64,000 bases of DNA from positions 1 through 64,000 of the forward strand of contig JAJTTP010000034.1 in assembly GCA_023313575.1 (NCBI GenBank), read 5' to 3'. Under the pieces are notes generated by a model. That model was not told the origin of the DNA. It saw nothing but the letters and a program-made list of their open reading frames with translations, and did not search any database. The position numbers were made by a program, and so were the translations under genes. Source of the stretch: Eutypella sp. D-1. Its lineage: Eukaryota; Ascomycota; Sordariomycetes; Xylariales; Diatrypaceae. The stretch's first letter is position 1. Each line of letters opens with the position of its first letter. Positions 35,368-47,034 of this stretch are shown here, in pieces.

Positions 35368-35800
35368 CAGTGGGGGAGTAAGATAAGGGGTAAAATCCAC
35401 TTGTCGTAGCTTTAGTCAAGTTCTCCACTGCCATGGGTTGCATAGTACGTACCTCCCTAGGGTACACACTGTACCTAAGAGAACCGGAAAGTACCCACCT
35501 AGTTATTCTGCGCGGCGACTCAGAATAGCTCTTGCAGCAGCTAGGAGCTGGCAGTGTCCTTCTATAGGCGACCGGTTCGTGCTACCTTGACAGTACTACC
35601 TAACCCCGCTTTCTTATGTAGAACCCCTAACCCCTGAATTAGCCAGCCTGCTCGCATTGCCTAGATTCAACATCTTGGCATCCTAGTTGCTAGCCTACCT
35701 ACCTAGGTAGGTACGCTTACTTTCCCCTTCCTCTCCCGAGCTAGCATCCAGCCAGTGGTGATTACAGCTTGTTCCGCCCGTTGTTCCATTATCATCCCTA
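35368..35800 (+). repeat. Left arm of a diverged segmental duplication (partner 38000-39262)
   Basis: Three blocks match the right arm in order. About 35380-35450 matches 38005-38085 (ATAAGGGGTAAAATCCACTTG). About 35520-35560 matches 38655-38700 (GAATAGCTCTTGCAGCAGCT versus GCAATGCCTCTTGCAACAAC). About 35560-35790 matches 38955-39255 (GCGACCGGTTCGTGCTA, CCCCGCTTTCTTATGTAGAACCCC). The left arm is shorter, lacking most of the ketoreductase relic found in the right arm. Confidence 0.7.
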
Positions 35801-35814
35801 GGTTTGTTGGTCTG

Positions 35815-35958
35815 AGGTGGGAACCCAACTCGAGCCGACCCTACTAACAGCCAATGCTCTCTGCCAAGAGGCTTACCAGCGACAGCGATAGATCGGAAAA
35901 GCTTATCATGACAGTCTAGCGGACGGCGCCACTGGTAACCCTGTCGAGACCAAGACAT
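35815..35958 (-). pseudogene. N-terminal relic of a second Tri3-type acyltransferase
   Basis: From ATG 35958 the minus strand reads RRPLDCHDKLFRSIAVAGKPLGREHWLLVG and FPPQ, matching the first ~45 residues of the acyltransferase at 27493. It then stops being homologous and runs into the duplicated upstream block. The rest of the gene, including the catalytic HxxxD, is gone. The breakpoint is near 35815. Confidence 0.75.
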
Positions 35959-36800
35959 GCTGGCAGATATTGCATGTGATGGAGGAATATGCGAGAGGTA
36001 CAGTTTAAGCGCAAATATCGTTACTGGTTATCAACGGCACTGTTGCCAAAGTCTCTCGAGCGACGAAAGGAAATCCGATAATGGAATCTTTTATGCATTC
36101 ATTCTCCAGAGCCACCTCTGCTGGATCATTCTGTATCCTCGTAACCCTACAGGAGAGCTTCGGGTTTCGATTACTTCTCGGTGGTAAGACTGCAGTCTCC
36201 TACGCCCAATCGTGCTAATGGGCCTGAGCCTGAGCCTTTTTGATCAATCAAGTCCTAGATGCAAGGAGGCGACATGCAGAAGGATGGAGCCAGAATGGTC
36301 ATGTAACCTTTCTGGTGTAACACCGAAGAGGAGTGGCTAATCATCTAGTTACACAAGTAACTTAGCGGTCTATGTAAGCCCGTAGCATACAAAATACCAA
36401 TAGAAAAGTGGCTCTCGATCAGATCATGTTCTGTGGGCCTCAGTCTATGGTCAAGAGCCTGGTCCCATGCCCCTTGAGCCGGCAGTGACATCGTGAGTCT
36501 GGAGGATCCCATCCCCAGACTTCCTCTCTCCCTTCATGCCCGGTACTTCGTCTAATCTTGCGGCATCTATTCACGTAATGAACGGCTTGCCCCCAATATC
36601 ACTGCCCATCTCCTCAATCACCATAGTCACATACATCTTGCAGGGGCGAGGAACAAATGCAGCCATAAGCTGGAAGCTACATGAACAGGACGTAGTCTAT
36701 CCTATAGAAAGTCACCGTCATCGCTGGCTAGAACAGCATTCATCTCAGGATGAATCCTTGCATCGTATACATGTAGGTCAAGAAGATGCGTTATGTACCT
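35959..36800. other. Gene-free stretch
   Basis: It lies between the acyltransferase relic and the 3' end of the second dehydrogenase gene. The short + frames at 35957-36187 and 36536-36835 have no domains. Nothing else seen. Confidence 0.5.
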
Positions 36801-37827
36801 TCAAATCTCACCCCTGTTGGGAATGTCAGGCATAGGCCCCTCCACCCCGGGAAAATCCGTGCTCCTTGCCACGCTCTCCCATTCGTCATATATCTTCTGC
36901 AGCGTCTGCAGCTTGTCACGCAGGGTTGCCAAGCAATCGCTCCCGAACGGGACGCGTAGCGGAATCTCCTTGCCCTTTGCAATGCCGGTCCCGTTCACTA
37001 TCTGGATGACCTTGGCGATCATGTCGGCGGCGTTTCCCTGTGGTTTCAGGTAGTTCCCCTGTCCACGCATGCGCGCTGCATCGTTAAGTGGTTTCCAGAA
37101 GGGTACACGAGAGTCCACGTGGTGGATGTTCTTCATAACCTCTGTGCCAAAGATGCCCGATTCAACGATGAGCGGCTTGATACCTGGCGCGAGCCATTGT
37201 AGTTCCTTTGCCAAACTCTCTACCGCTCCTAAATTGGGATTCAGAATGTGCCTTCCACTAACTATGTGAGGGTTGGGCCAGCCTATGCGCGACTCACCTT
37301 CGATTGCAAACTTGCTCGCACAGTATCCAGTAGCGCCGGGCTCGCCAACGACGCCGGCCTGGGAATTCATGAAGACTAGCCAACCAGCGCCTTTTTCTCT
37401 GAGATGTGGAAGCGCAGCACGAGTAAGATTGAGAGGGCCGTGTAGATGAGTGTCGATGGAAAGCTGTAGCTCCTCTTGACTACAAGTAACTCAGTGGTGT
37501 GCTTATAGGGATCTAATAGATAACGTGAATCGTCACTCACGTCAGTTCCTCAACCGCACCGCACTGGATAAAACCTGCATTATGGACAATGACATCGATT
37601 GTGCCGTAGGCTTCCAACGCCTGTTGAAATTTCTTGTTTATCTCGGCCTGCGAAGCGGTGACATCGAGCTCAATGATGGTTGCCCCCGTGTCTTTCAGGT
37701 GTGCCAGTCGAGTCTCCGCGTTGCGACCTGTTGCGACGACCTGATCACCTAGGGCGGTCAATTGGCGGACAAACAGTTCACCAAACCCACTCGAACAGCC
37801 GGTGATAAGCCAGGTCTTCTTGCTCAT
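36801..37827 (-). CDS. Short-chain dehydrogenase/reductase (copy 2)
   Basis: Model complement(join(36801..37228, 37298..37479, 37541..37827)), 298 aa; introns of 69 and 61 bp. Cofactor loop TGCSSGFG (residues 9-16), NAG in HNAGF, FMNSQAG before the catalytic YCASK, and C-terminal GIAKGKEIPLRVPFGSD. A clear paralogue of the SDR at 29342 (shared RLAHLKDTGA, EELT|QE intron, GTGIA.GKEIPLRVP), though the intron after SQA is absent here. Probable NAD(P)H-dependent tailoring enzyme of the same pathway, or a replacement copy. Confidence 0.9.
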
Positions 37828-37999
37828 TTTATTGGATGGACGTATAGCGATAGAGTCAGGGTCAAAGTTAGACTTTGATAGAGGGTATTTTTGGTTAGAC
37901 TAAACGAAGAGATTCGATACACGATGCAATGTAGACAATTCTTAGATATATCACAGCCGGCGTGAAGGGAGGGAGGGGCAGAGACCAGACACATGTGGG

Positions 38000-39262
38000 G
38001 TAGCAGGATAAGGGGTAAGTAAAATCCACTTGTGGCTGGGTGGCTTCCACTCAAGCTTCCCACTGTCATAGGTTGTATGTACACACTTACTTAGGTACCT
38101 ACTCTACATGCAAGGGGGGAGATGGGGACAAACTTTCAGGCGGTCATAGGGCAGCTGTCCAGACTGTAGTTAATTGCAGGGAACTACCCTCGAACACGGA
38201 ATATACTACTTCTTCACGATTTGACATGTGCTGGGTGACAGTAATAATCGAAGTGATGCAGAGCTGTCTACAGAAAGCGGCAAGAGAAGACTAAGGTGCC
38301 TCAGGCGGTCTTGAATGTCTTGCCTCTGTCACGAAGCCTTTACCCAGCACCGTTCCCAGGTCAATAGCCACGGTATGCTGCCTCAGATGCCAACCTCGGC
38401 GGTGCGCCAAAGCGTCGTGAAATATGTTGCCATCGGCGTAGTCAGCTTGGCCCGTGTTTCCCAAGATGCCGACCGAAGACAACATGATCAAAAAATCAAC
38501 ATTACCAGAGAGGGCTGTATGGAAATTCCACGACCCCTGGGACCTTAGTCCACACGCCGTCGCACCACCTATCGTGGGCCATGGTCACGAAAGCCTAGTC
38601 ACGAATGATCATGGTCATCTGAAAGCAGCCCCGAATAAGTGGCATGGTCTTCGCGGCTATTCGCAATGCCTCTTGCAACAACTCGAGGCTGGCAATGTCG
38701 CAATTCACATATCGCAGGTCTTAGATGCTTTTTTCTTTTATTTTCTCTTATCATTGCCAAGGCGCTTCTCGTCAAGTAAGGGGATGGGCTCGGAGCTGGA
38801 GGGAACCGAGAATGAGACTTCCTAGGTGTCTTATCTGCTGTAACCACAGCCTTGCAGTCACACCTTGCAACCACAGGTTGGACATGCACATAAACCTCTC
38901 CATCTGAATATCTACGTGCACCTTTTCATTGTACTTTGGACCCCTTCAGAGCCGAGACAGGCGACTGGTTCGTACTATCTGGACAGTAACCCCGCTTTCT
39001 TACGTAGAACCCCGAACCCCTGGATTGGTCAGTCTGCTCTCATTGCCCGTCAGCTTACATACAAGCTGACAAGGTAGCTAGCTCTACATTGATCTTTAGG
39101 CGGGGTTTGCTAAACATTTACCGAGCTTCCAATCTCCAAAACATTTGGCATCCAGCCGTCCAGCTTGACATCCTACTGCTAGCCTACCTATCCTCAGTTT
39201 CCCCTCCCCCTCTCGAGCAAGGACTCGGCCAATAGTGAACGTAACCTGTCCCGTCTGTCATT
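38000..39262 (+). repeat. Right arm of the diverged segmental duplication
   Basis: Matches 35368-35800 in three ordered blocks (see that entry). This arm retains the PKS ketoreductase relic (38291-38711) and ends at the start codon of the thioesterase-like gene (39270). The block at 38955-39255 is therefore that gene's native promoter, and the left-arm copy is a promoter without its gene. Confidence 0.7.
38291..38711 (-). pseudogene. Relic of a polyketide synthase ketoreductase domain
   Basis: The minus strand shows a typical KR sequence in broken frames: CDIASLELLQEALRIAAKTM and PLIRGCFQMTMIIRD, then RW..GV.TKV.G, then the clearest block NVDFLIMLSSVGILGNTGQA and DYADGNIFHDALAHRRG, followed by AIDLGTVLGKGFV. 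The Ser (MLSS) and Tyr (ADYADGN) catalytic region is recognisable. At least two frameshifts and a stop interrupt it, and no adjoining PKS domains remain. Together with the ACP scrap at 24513 it records the loss of a reducing PKS from this locus. Confidence 0.8.
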
Positions 39263-39269
39263 CCACATC

Positions 39270-40390
39270 ATGGCTAGCATCCTTAAAGACCAGATTAATC
39301 TCAAGCAGCTTGACCCTGGCACATACACCATATCCTACCATGCCGATTGGACAGTCGGCCCTGGTACGTCGCGAGCGCCCCTTTCCCCCCCTCCCCCTCA
39401 CCGAGGACTTACGCGAGTCTCCTCAATTTCCTCGTTTGGCTGATACCCCGTCTTTACGAATGTGAAGTCCTGCATGGCGGGTGCCTAGCTGCGGCGCTGC
39501 ATCACACAGCCGCCACACACTTCGCCACATCTCCTGCCTTGGCAGCCCTGAACCAGCCTGATATCCTCACGCTGCATGTCGACTTTGTGCGCCCTTGTGA
39601 GCTACTCGATAGCTCCATTGTCGTCAACAACCTCAAGGTAGGGGCTGTCACCAGCACTATCCAGCTTGTGCTATCCCAGAAAGGGAAGACCAGAGCCGTC
39701 GCCACTGCCACCTCGATCAACTTTGACGCCCCTGCGGGTCCCTCATCGACAGGAGGCTGGCGGCCCAGCCCTCCACTCAGGCCCGTCCCTCGCTTCGACC
39801 GTGTGTTAGCCGGGCAGCCTGACGACAACTGGATCCCCGCATGTTTAGCCGGCGAGATCATCCCCTTCACAAGGAGGATGCTCGCCCTACATCCGCGCGA
39901 AGGCCACCCTGTCGACGGGGTGATAGATCTCTGGAACGGATTTCGCACCCCAGAAGGCGGTGCAGAGCCCATGGATGCGACATATCTTGCTCTGATGGCT
40001 GATACGATACCATCGCTCTCGGACACGCTGCTGCGAAACGGCGGGCTTTATGACGCGCACGCGACTTGGGCGCAGAAGGCCAAGTGGAGCGAGGAGCTAC
40101 CAGGCACAACTGCCCAGCTGACCAACTCGGTCAAGGATCTGATGCGGGCTGAAATTTTCAACAACACCGTCACTCTCGACATCGAGTTCAAGCGCCGGGT
40201 ACCGAGTGAGGGCTTGCACTGGGCGCTTACCAGGGTTGCCACACGGATGCTCGAGGGCGGGAGGATGGACCTCGACCTCACCATCTTAAACGAGGATTTG
40301 CAGATTATGTGCCTAGCCAGGCAAGTTGTCTTGGTCCTCGACGCCAAAAAGAAATTCGGCGGCGGCGGCATGAAACAGTCTACCTTGTGA
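39270..40390 (+). CDS. Acyl-CoA thioesterase-like double-hotdog protein (copy 2)
   Basis: Model join(39270..39363, 39468..40390), 338 aa. The 94-nt first exon (MASILKDQINLKQLDPGTYT, HADWTVGP) and the intron position are the same as in copy 1 at 8666-9731. The LHGGCLAAALHHTA block, DTLLRNGGLYDAH, and C-terminal DIEFKRRVPSEGLHW...GGRMDLDLTILNEDLQIMC are shared with copy 1. It is GC-rich and intact. Thioester hydrolysis or release of an acyl product is the family role; with only PKS scraps left nearby, its present substrate is unclear. Confidence 0.88.
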
Positions 40391-40705
40391 GGTTCCGTGG
40401 TTCTCAGCTTCCGAGCCGTGCGTTCGCCGCGTGTGTGGCGGGTGTAGGCACTGTAAGTCGCAACGCATCCATGTGGCGCATTGCTAGAAAGCGGTCTGCC
40501 TCGTATCATGATGGTTTACATATACTAGGTTGGTCGGGTGGAGATGATATCCGCACAAGATGGATGCCTTCCTTCTTGTCTGGTGTTTTATATCCATTCA
40601 CTCACCAGACCCTGCAACGTAGACCCGCGAAGCCACATAGACTATTGAAACGTCGCCATTGTTAATATGAGCCATATCAAATACAATTGGTTCGTATGTG
40701 TCTAC
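40391..40705. other. Gap between convergent genes
   Basis: About 315 bp holding only the 3' ends of the thioesterase-like (+) and GH127 (-) genes. Nothing else seen. Confidence 0.5.
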
Positions 40706-42925
40706 CTAAGCTACGTCTTGTGGAAGCTCCCCCGAGGTGCGCCAGTACACCACGTAGTTGTGGCCGTGGGCGTTGTAAAACGGGTCAAGATCGACCGCCT
40801 TGCCGTCTGCGGTTGCTGTGAAGGCGAGACCACCCGAACCGCCCGCGCGCTGCGTTACCGACCCCAGGTCGAGGCCCGGGTTTGCTGTCAAAGTGGTGTC
40901 CCCATAATTCCCTGACAGGACCACAGGTCCGAAGGCCAGCGCCGCAACGTTTGGATCATCGTTGGCCGGGATGAGACGAAGCCTCATGGGCAGCCGCACC
41001 GTCACCGTGTCACCGGACTTCCACGTCCGCGACACGGTGCTGTAGGTGCCCGGCTCCCCCGATGATTCCTCTTCGCCGTTAACTGACACCGTGGCGCCAT
41101 TTGAGGCCCATGACGGGATGCGGACTTTTAGGTCCCATGTGCCGCCATCACCGGTAATGGTCAGAGTTGTTTCATCTGGAGATGGGTATCAGGTCAGCAT
41201 AGTTCATCTGCTATATCGGAAAGAGAGGCCGTCGATGAAACTGACCGGACACTGGGAAATCTGTAGCTTGTGTTACTTTAACGCCGCGCTGTGACCAGTC
41301 TAACGTCGAGGGGGTAAAGAGATTGACGTAGAGGGAGCTATCGTCGTAAGCGTATATGGAATCCATCAATTTGGTGTTCGTCTGGTTTCAGGTTAGAAAC
41401 TCGTTTGCACAGAGAAAAAGCGAGATTCGGATATACTAACCTCCACACCAGTACCTTGGCAACACCAAAATGAATCATCTGAATACCGATGTTAGTCGTC
41501 TAGCCATCAATATTCTATCTTAAGCCTCTCTCCATGAGTCCACCATTGCTATGTCCGAAATCGAGGGAAGATGGGGGTCAGAGAGCTTACAGTCTGTAGA
41601 CCAGGTGCCGCCACCCCAGGCAGGACCAACACCACGGCGCCCACCAGCCTTGAGGGGCGTAAAGTAAGTGACGTGCCCGTGATGCGAGGCAGGGTCCTGT
41701 TGCCCTAGCAAGTGGTTCAATAGGGCGTGCTCGTAAAAGTCGAAGTAGTGCGAGGAGTTAGCAGGCTCAAGCGTCCAGAGCTCGCGCGTCAGCTTCAGCA
41801 TGTTGTAGGTATTACAGGCCTCGCAGGTATCGTCAGTGAGATGCGCCGCAATGGCATCGGGATCCTTGAAGTGCTCGGCCTGACTGTTGCCGCCGATGGC
41901 GTAAGTGTGATCGTTCACCGTTATCTCCCACGCATTGCGTGCAATGTCCCGGTACCGTGTCGTTCCCGTCTGCTTGTACTCTCGCGCTGCACCGATCCAC
42001 TTGGGCACCTGCGTGTTGGCGTGCAGCCCACTAAGGCGGTCCTGGCCCGCGGCTAGCGGGTCGAAGATTGAGACTTGATCAAACCGTTGCGCTGTCTCGA
42101 GCCACTTCTCGTCTCCGTCCCAGTAGTAGATGTCCGCAAAGACCTCGTTCATCCCTCCGAACTCCGTCGACATCATCTCTGATTAAGGTGGATCTAAATT
42201 AGCACACGAGTTACGTAGTCTTCCAAAGTTGACGTACCTTGCATTTGATCGTAGCTTAGCTTGCCAGTACGTTCATAAACCCACCCAGCGAGCGCCAGCA
42301 GAGTGGTCTCGGCCGTCTCGTCTCCGATGTGACGCCATACATCGAGAAGACCCGCCAGTGTTTTATGGATGGCGTAGTAGGGCACATTCCCGTTGTTCAA
42401 GGTGCGGTCTTCAAGGGCGTCAAACTCGGATTCGGGGAAACCAGACAGGTACCCATCAGCAAAGCCGGCGGCATCATTGTTAGCCTGACACCGCGCCAAC
42501 TCCGCTGCGAAGTAGACGGCACGGTCACGACATTCCGGGTCTCGCAGCGTTGCCCAGCATTGTGCCCATGCTGTGAGGAAGTGGCCCTGCATATGGGTGC
42601 GGAAGGGGAAGTCGGGCGCATCCCAGCCGCCGTTGGCCTTCGCATCGCCAGTGGACAGCCCGTGGTTCGCTCGAAAATTGTACAGGAGTCTCTCCACGTC
42701 GACCTCCTTGAGGTATCGCAGCGTGCGGTCCTGGTTCTCCCGCCATCGATTTCCATCAGCCAGCTGCACCTGGCTCAAATCGAAAGCATAGGCAGCCACG
42801 CCCGTCTCGTTCCTATTAGGAGGGACGACCTGGGCAGATGCACTGAACGGGCAGGCTGCGAAGAGCACAAGTCCGGCAGGCAGAGCCTGCAATAGGCTGA
42901 GAGTGCCGCAAGACTGAAATCGCAT
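40706..42925 (-). CDS. Secreted GH127 beta-L-arabinofuranosidase-like glycoside hydrolase
   Basis: Model complement(join(40706..41175, 41246..41381, 41441..41478, 41591..42178, 42238..42925)), 639 aa, including a 38-nt micro-exon; all phases match. N-terminal signal peptide (LLQALPAGLVLFAACPFSASA), so extracellular. GH127 (DUF1680) landmarks: NFRANHGL, GGWDAPDFPFRTHMQGHFLTAWAQ, EFGGMNEVFADIYY, DTCEACNTYNMLKL, and FWCCQGTGVE. GH127 uses a zinc-bound cysteine cluster, with one cysteine of the CC pair as nucleophile. The Cys of CEAC and the CC pair needed for this are all present. The enzyme releases L-arabinofuranose from plant glycans or glycoproteins, so it is probably a nutritional or host-interaction enzyme unrelated to the cluster on its left. 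Confidence 0.88.
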
Positions 42926-44292
42926 CGTTCTGACGGGAAGAGCCTACGCAGTGGTGATTTCTAATGCCTCTGGGCAGCAGTAGGTAGGCCCTTGACTTGT
43001 CGGTGTGCAGGACACCTTCTTATTAGAGAGCGCATCTATACAGATCTTTGTGCCCGGCCTCACCCGACTTCTCCGGGTTTTTGCTTCGAAGTGGATGCTG
43101 AGTGCCGGCTGGAGCAAAAATATTTGGAGCATAGATGGCTATACGGGGCTTGGTAAATGCGGCCACCGAGCTGCTTGTGTCATAACGTCGCTTGGCTTTA
43201 GGCCGTGGTCCCCGCCCTGGCTGTCCGGGGAAGCCGTTGAAGTGTCCCCAGACGGCCAAATAATTCCCGTGAGCCGGGGTCACTAGGCGCGCCAATAAGG
43301 GTATTGAAAGTAGTTTAGCCCCGATGGGTCGACAAGCATTCCCCATTCCCCACATCCAACAATACGAGGGGCTACGGATTGGGAACTCTTAAGGGTTGAA
43401 TCATCCGAATTGGATCAGAAGCTTGACGATGGTATGTAGCGGTGGTTTCCATCCGCTCCACACAGCTTAGGGAATTGTACGCAATAGTTGGATTCACCTA
43501 CGTAAACATAGCCACGATCCCGACTACTAAAGAATGAAATATGGCAGAGACAGACCGTTACCGGTGCGGCTGGATCCACAGCATGATGTTAATTTATGTA
43601 CCCAATGGGCGGAGCAGGAACAGCGCCGAGGGGCAAGTTTATAACGTCGAGTATATATAGAACGCTAAACAATTCAACTTACACGATAGACGCCGGCCCA
43701 AAGCGAGGAGAAACAAAGCATGAGTCCTATTGAGTAACTCGGTTTACAGCCCTCATCTGGGTTACGAGTTAATGTCCGCTGAGCCTCTTGTGCCTCCTAG
43801 ACCCGGATACGCCGCCTAGATATATTTGTAAATTCGAGGTCGATCAATTCAGAACGTACTGAGGCTGTATGAATTCATATAATGCCCTTTACTGCCATTA
43901 TCGCTTGCGTTCCAATGGATGCTCATTGTAGTAGAGAATATCAATTTCCAATTTGTAGAAGTTGGATCCCCCAAATATATTTGAGAATCAAATGAGAGTA
44001 GAAGCTCTCATGAAGTGACATGAACCACCGAGACTTAGAAAAGAGTGACAGCCCCTCTTCCATCAGCTTAAGTAAGCAACCTAGCCCACGCTAGCCACTA
44101 GACCCACTAAAGGGGCTCAATCAGCCACCATAGTAGCATCCCAAGTCCAAGACATCTGATTGAGAGATCAGATGGAAGGATGACATAAAGTTTGGCGTAT
44201 TAAGTTAGAAATTCTAGACTCGATGAGAAATGAGGTAAATGAAATACAAGAAACAAGGGACACCCTTACGTAGTTCCATTGGCAGTATCCGT
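42926..44292. other. Gene-free stretch
   Basis: About 1.4 kb. GC-rich pieces near 43000-43350 give overlapping frames without domains. The GH127 promoter is at the left; the rest is featureless. Confidence 0.5.
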
Positions 44293-46100
44293 TTATTGAT
44301 GGCGGCGACGCGCAATTGATGAATCCATCTCCATCATCAAAGAGCTTTTCCGAGTGTCAGCAAACGGTCGCTTTGGGTGTCGTATGTCTGCAGCGTCAGC
44401 TCGTAAAATCGCTGGTGGCTCGCTTGGGTACATGTCTTGCGTCGCATCGCCTGGTTCACCAGATCGAGGGCTACTTCTCTTCCACAATTTGAAGAGCTCC
44501 TCTTCTTCAGAACACATGGCCTCCTCTTCCAGTTTTGGGAAATCTGTTCTTTCGTGAATGTAGTAATCCTTGAGATTTTCCTCCGGGATCCAGGACGGTC
44601 CGCCACTGTCCTGGACCATAACCCAGCTTCGTAGAAGAGAGGTGGAATGACTTTCTTCGGAGATCAAGCGTACACTCCAGTGCACAAGCTCGCTACAATG
44701 AGTCTCTTTTCTCGGTATCCGTGGTCGAATCCCCATAAATCCGTAAACCATGTTCTGCGGCAGGCTCTTCAGGCCTACAGGTTGTGAATCTTCGTTAGCA
44801 ATTATTCACTGAGTTGGCTGCCAGGACTCATCCTTACGTTGTTGGAGACTCTTCCTTTGCGAGGCATCACTAGACCATCTCTTGCGCAACTTACTTCCTA
44901 AACGCAACGATGTCCATGTCAGGGTGTTGGTGTGGCGACGATCTGTAAGTACTAGTCTGTCCCTGCCGCGGTGGATTTGATGATTTTCAGGAGCTAGAAA
45001 GGCGGACAGGGCTTTTCGATCGAAATCTGCCCCTGCTTTGGTCAAGTGCGCCACCATCCATATCAAAGTCAAATTGCTGAGCTCGATTCTATCGGGATTA
45101 CCACCCCCAACGTCGCCGTGAGTTCCAATAAACCAGCACTGCGTCATGCGACCTCTTGGCGGACACCTGGTTATCGATTTCCAAATGACGGGCCGGAAGT
45201 GTTTTCTCCTTTCGTCCAATTCAAGCGCTTGGTAGCAGTAGTCGACATTCTCGGGTATATCTGCGTGGACGGAGCGGAACCTCGTATCCTTCGGTTGAGA
45301 AAGCTGCAAGGGAATGGGAATTCCCAGTGCGCTTACTGCGTCCCAGATACCAATAGTTTTTATGTGCACGTCTCTAGCTGCTACTGTGTCCGGCCCGAGA
45401 GCGCTGATCTTTGAATGGAGCCTTTTCAGTCTAAATTGACCTTTTTCACGACTCGCTTCTAGCTTAGCCAATTCAAGGGTCAACTCCGAAGGGGACTCTC
45501 CTGGTGTATTTTTGCTTTCCTCATGATTCGCCTTTCGCATGGCTTTTTTCCATTCATTGAACAGTTTCGGAAGACGTGACAGACCGAACTTGGTTAGAAT
45601 TCCGATGTCTTTAATGAGCTTTGCGAGACAGCAAACAGTGAAAGCGCCACGAGAGAATCCCACCAGGTATATCTCATCTCTATCATTGTTGAAATTGTGA
45701 CATATGAAACTGTACGCATCTCTGATGTTCGTGGATATGCCTGCGGAATTCCTAGTCAGCGTACTTGGCCCAATGTAAGTAGAGGTCCGGTTAATCTACC
45801 TCTGCCAGTCAGGCCATCCACTGCTCTTCCTACCATTGAGGTTCCACGACCAATCCCTGTCCTGTAATATACGATTTGAGGTACGGGGGCCCCATCGTCT
45901 GCTAAGGAGACAGACTTTATGCATCGGGAAAGTCGAGCGACATTAGTGAGCGTGTAGTCTGTGCTGACAGCATCCTGCCAAGTTCCATCGCAGCATACGA
46001 ACAACCTCTTTTTGGGGTTATCAATCGATATAGGGGGAAGGTCGCCACGACTGGAGGAGTCTGCACCTGCAGCATTCGATTGTTCTGTCCCAGAGGCCAT
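44293..46100 (-). CDS. DUF2235 alpha/beta-hydrolase (Tle1-like)
   Basis: Model complement(join(44293..44774, 44838..45740, 45800..46100)), 561 aa; introns of 63 and 59 bp with GCTAAC-type branch in the first. DUF2235 landmarks: KRLFVCCDGTWQD near residue 32, YYRTGIGRG, nucleophile elbow GFSRGAF, VHIKTIGIWDAVSALG, and GTHGDVGGG, giving the Ser-Asp-His triad context. No signal peptide. In bacteria this domain is the phospholipase of type VI effectors; in fungi it is a common uncharacterised cytosolic hydrolase. Lipase activity is plausible but unproven here. The C-terminal third is hydrophilic and family-variable. Confidence 0.87.
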
Positions 46101-47034
46101 TAGAAGTCACAATTGGGATATTGTCACGAAAGGCTTCAAAATGAAAGTGATATATCCGCAGTGTACTATATGAGAGATAGGGGAAACATCAATGCAGGAT
46201 GAACTCCCTTCGGAGGCTATGGAAAGGTTGCACTACCGAATTAGGGTGACACGCACAATGTATCAAGTATGAAACTCAGAGCCACAGGACCTTTAGAACC
46301 GAAGGTGTTCTTGCGAGAATTTATAAACCCATCAAAAACGAGAAGTGGTGAGGTATTTCGAAGCTGTACTAGGTGCCGCGGCAACTGTACCCGTCGTAGG
46401 ACTTTATCGCAAAGAGCTGCAGTCAAGGGTGTGAAAGTGACCAGTCAATCAAAGTCAAAAAGACCAAGGTGGCCAATCAGCCATTGTAACCATCTGTCAG
46501 CACGATCGCCACTGCTAGCCATGGGCGCCTCTGAAGTCGGGCATATGGGCGTGAATGGTATTGATCTGATTGGCGTTGATCCCAAGATCCCAAGCAGGCT
46601 ATCGTTCTACATAGTTAGATATGGACCTCCTTTGTTGTAAGGGAGTACAAATACGACAATACTTGCGGGGAGAAGAGGAAAGCCTTTGCATGGGGCCCTG
46701 TCCAATATTACTTCAAGTCCCACTCTGTGATACAGGCTTACAGGCGACAGGTAATCAACATCTCATTCAATCTGCCAATGCATAACGCCAATCAAGTATC
46801 AGATATTATCCGCCCGCATAATGCAAGAACTGGCATCGCTTGTAGACCTATCTCTAGGGAGGGGTAGCATGATCTAGAGGCAGAGATATACGCCCCCAGT
46901 AGCCAACTGGGTGCGCAAGTCCATGCACAATGAGATTCAGGCCTGATGATGGCATGTATATCCCCGCAAAGTGGAGGTGAAAGAGAAGAAACCCAACAAA
47001 AAGAGCAGACCTCGCCGCGCTGCGCGAGTAACCC
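46101..47034. other. Gene-free stretch
   Basis: The + frame 46269-46640 (123 codons) has no recognisable domain and no intron/UTR support; not called. Otherwise the DUF2235 promoter and the PhyH 3' flank. Confidence 0.45.

Noticed and set aside
46269..46640. A 123-codon open frame as a gene
   Set aside because: No domain, no conserved pattern, Arg/Ser-rich random-looking translation, and no intron or start context to support it.
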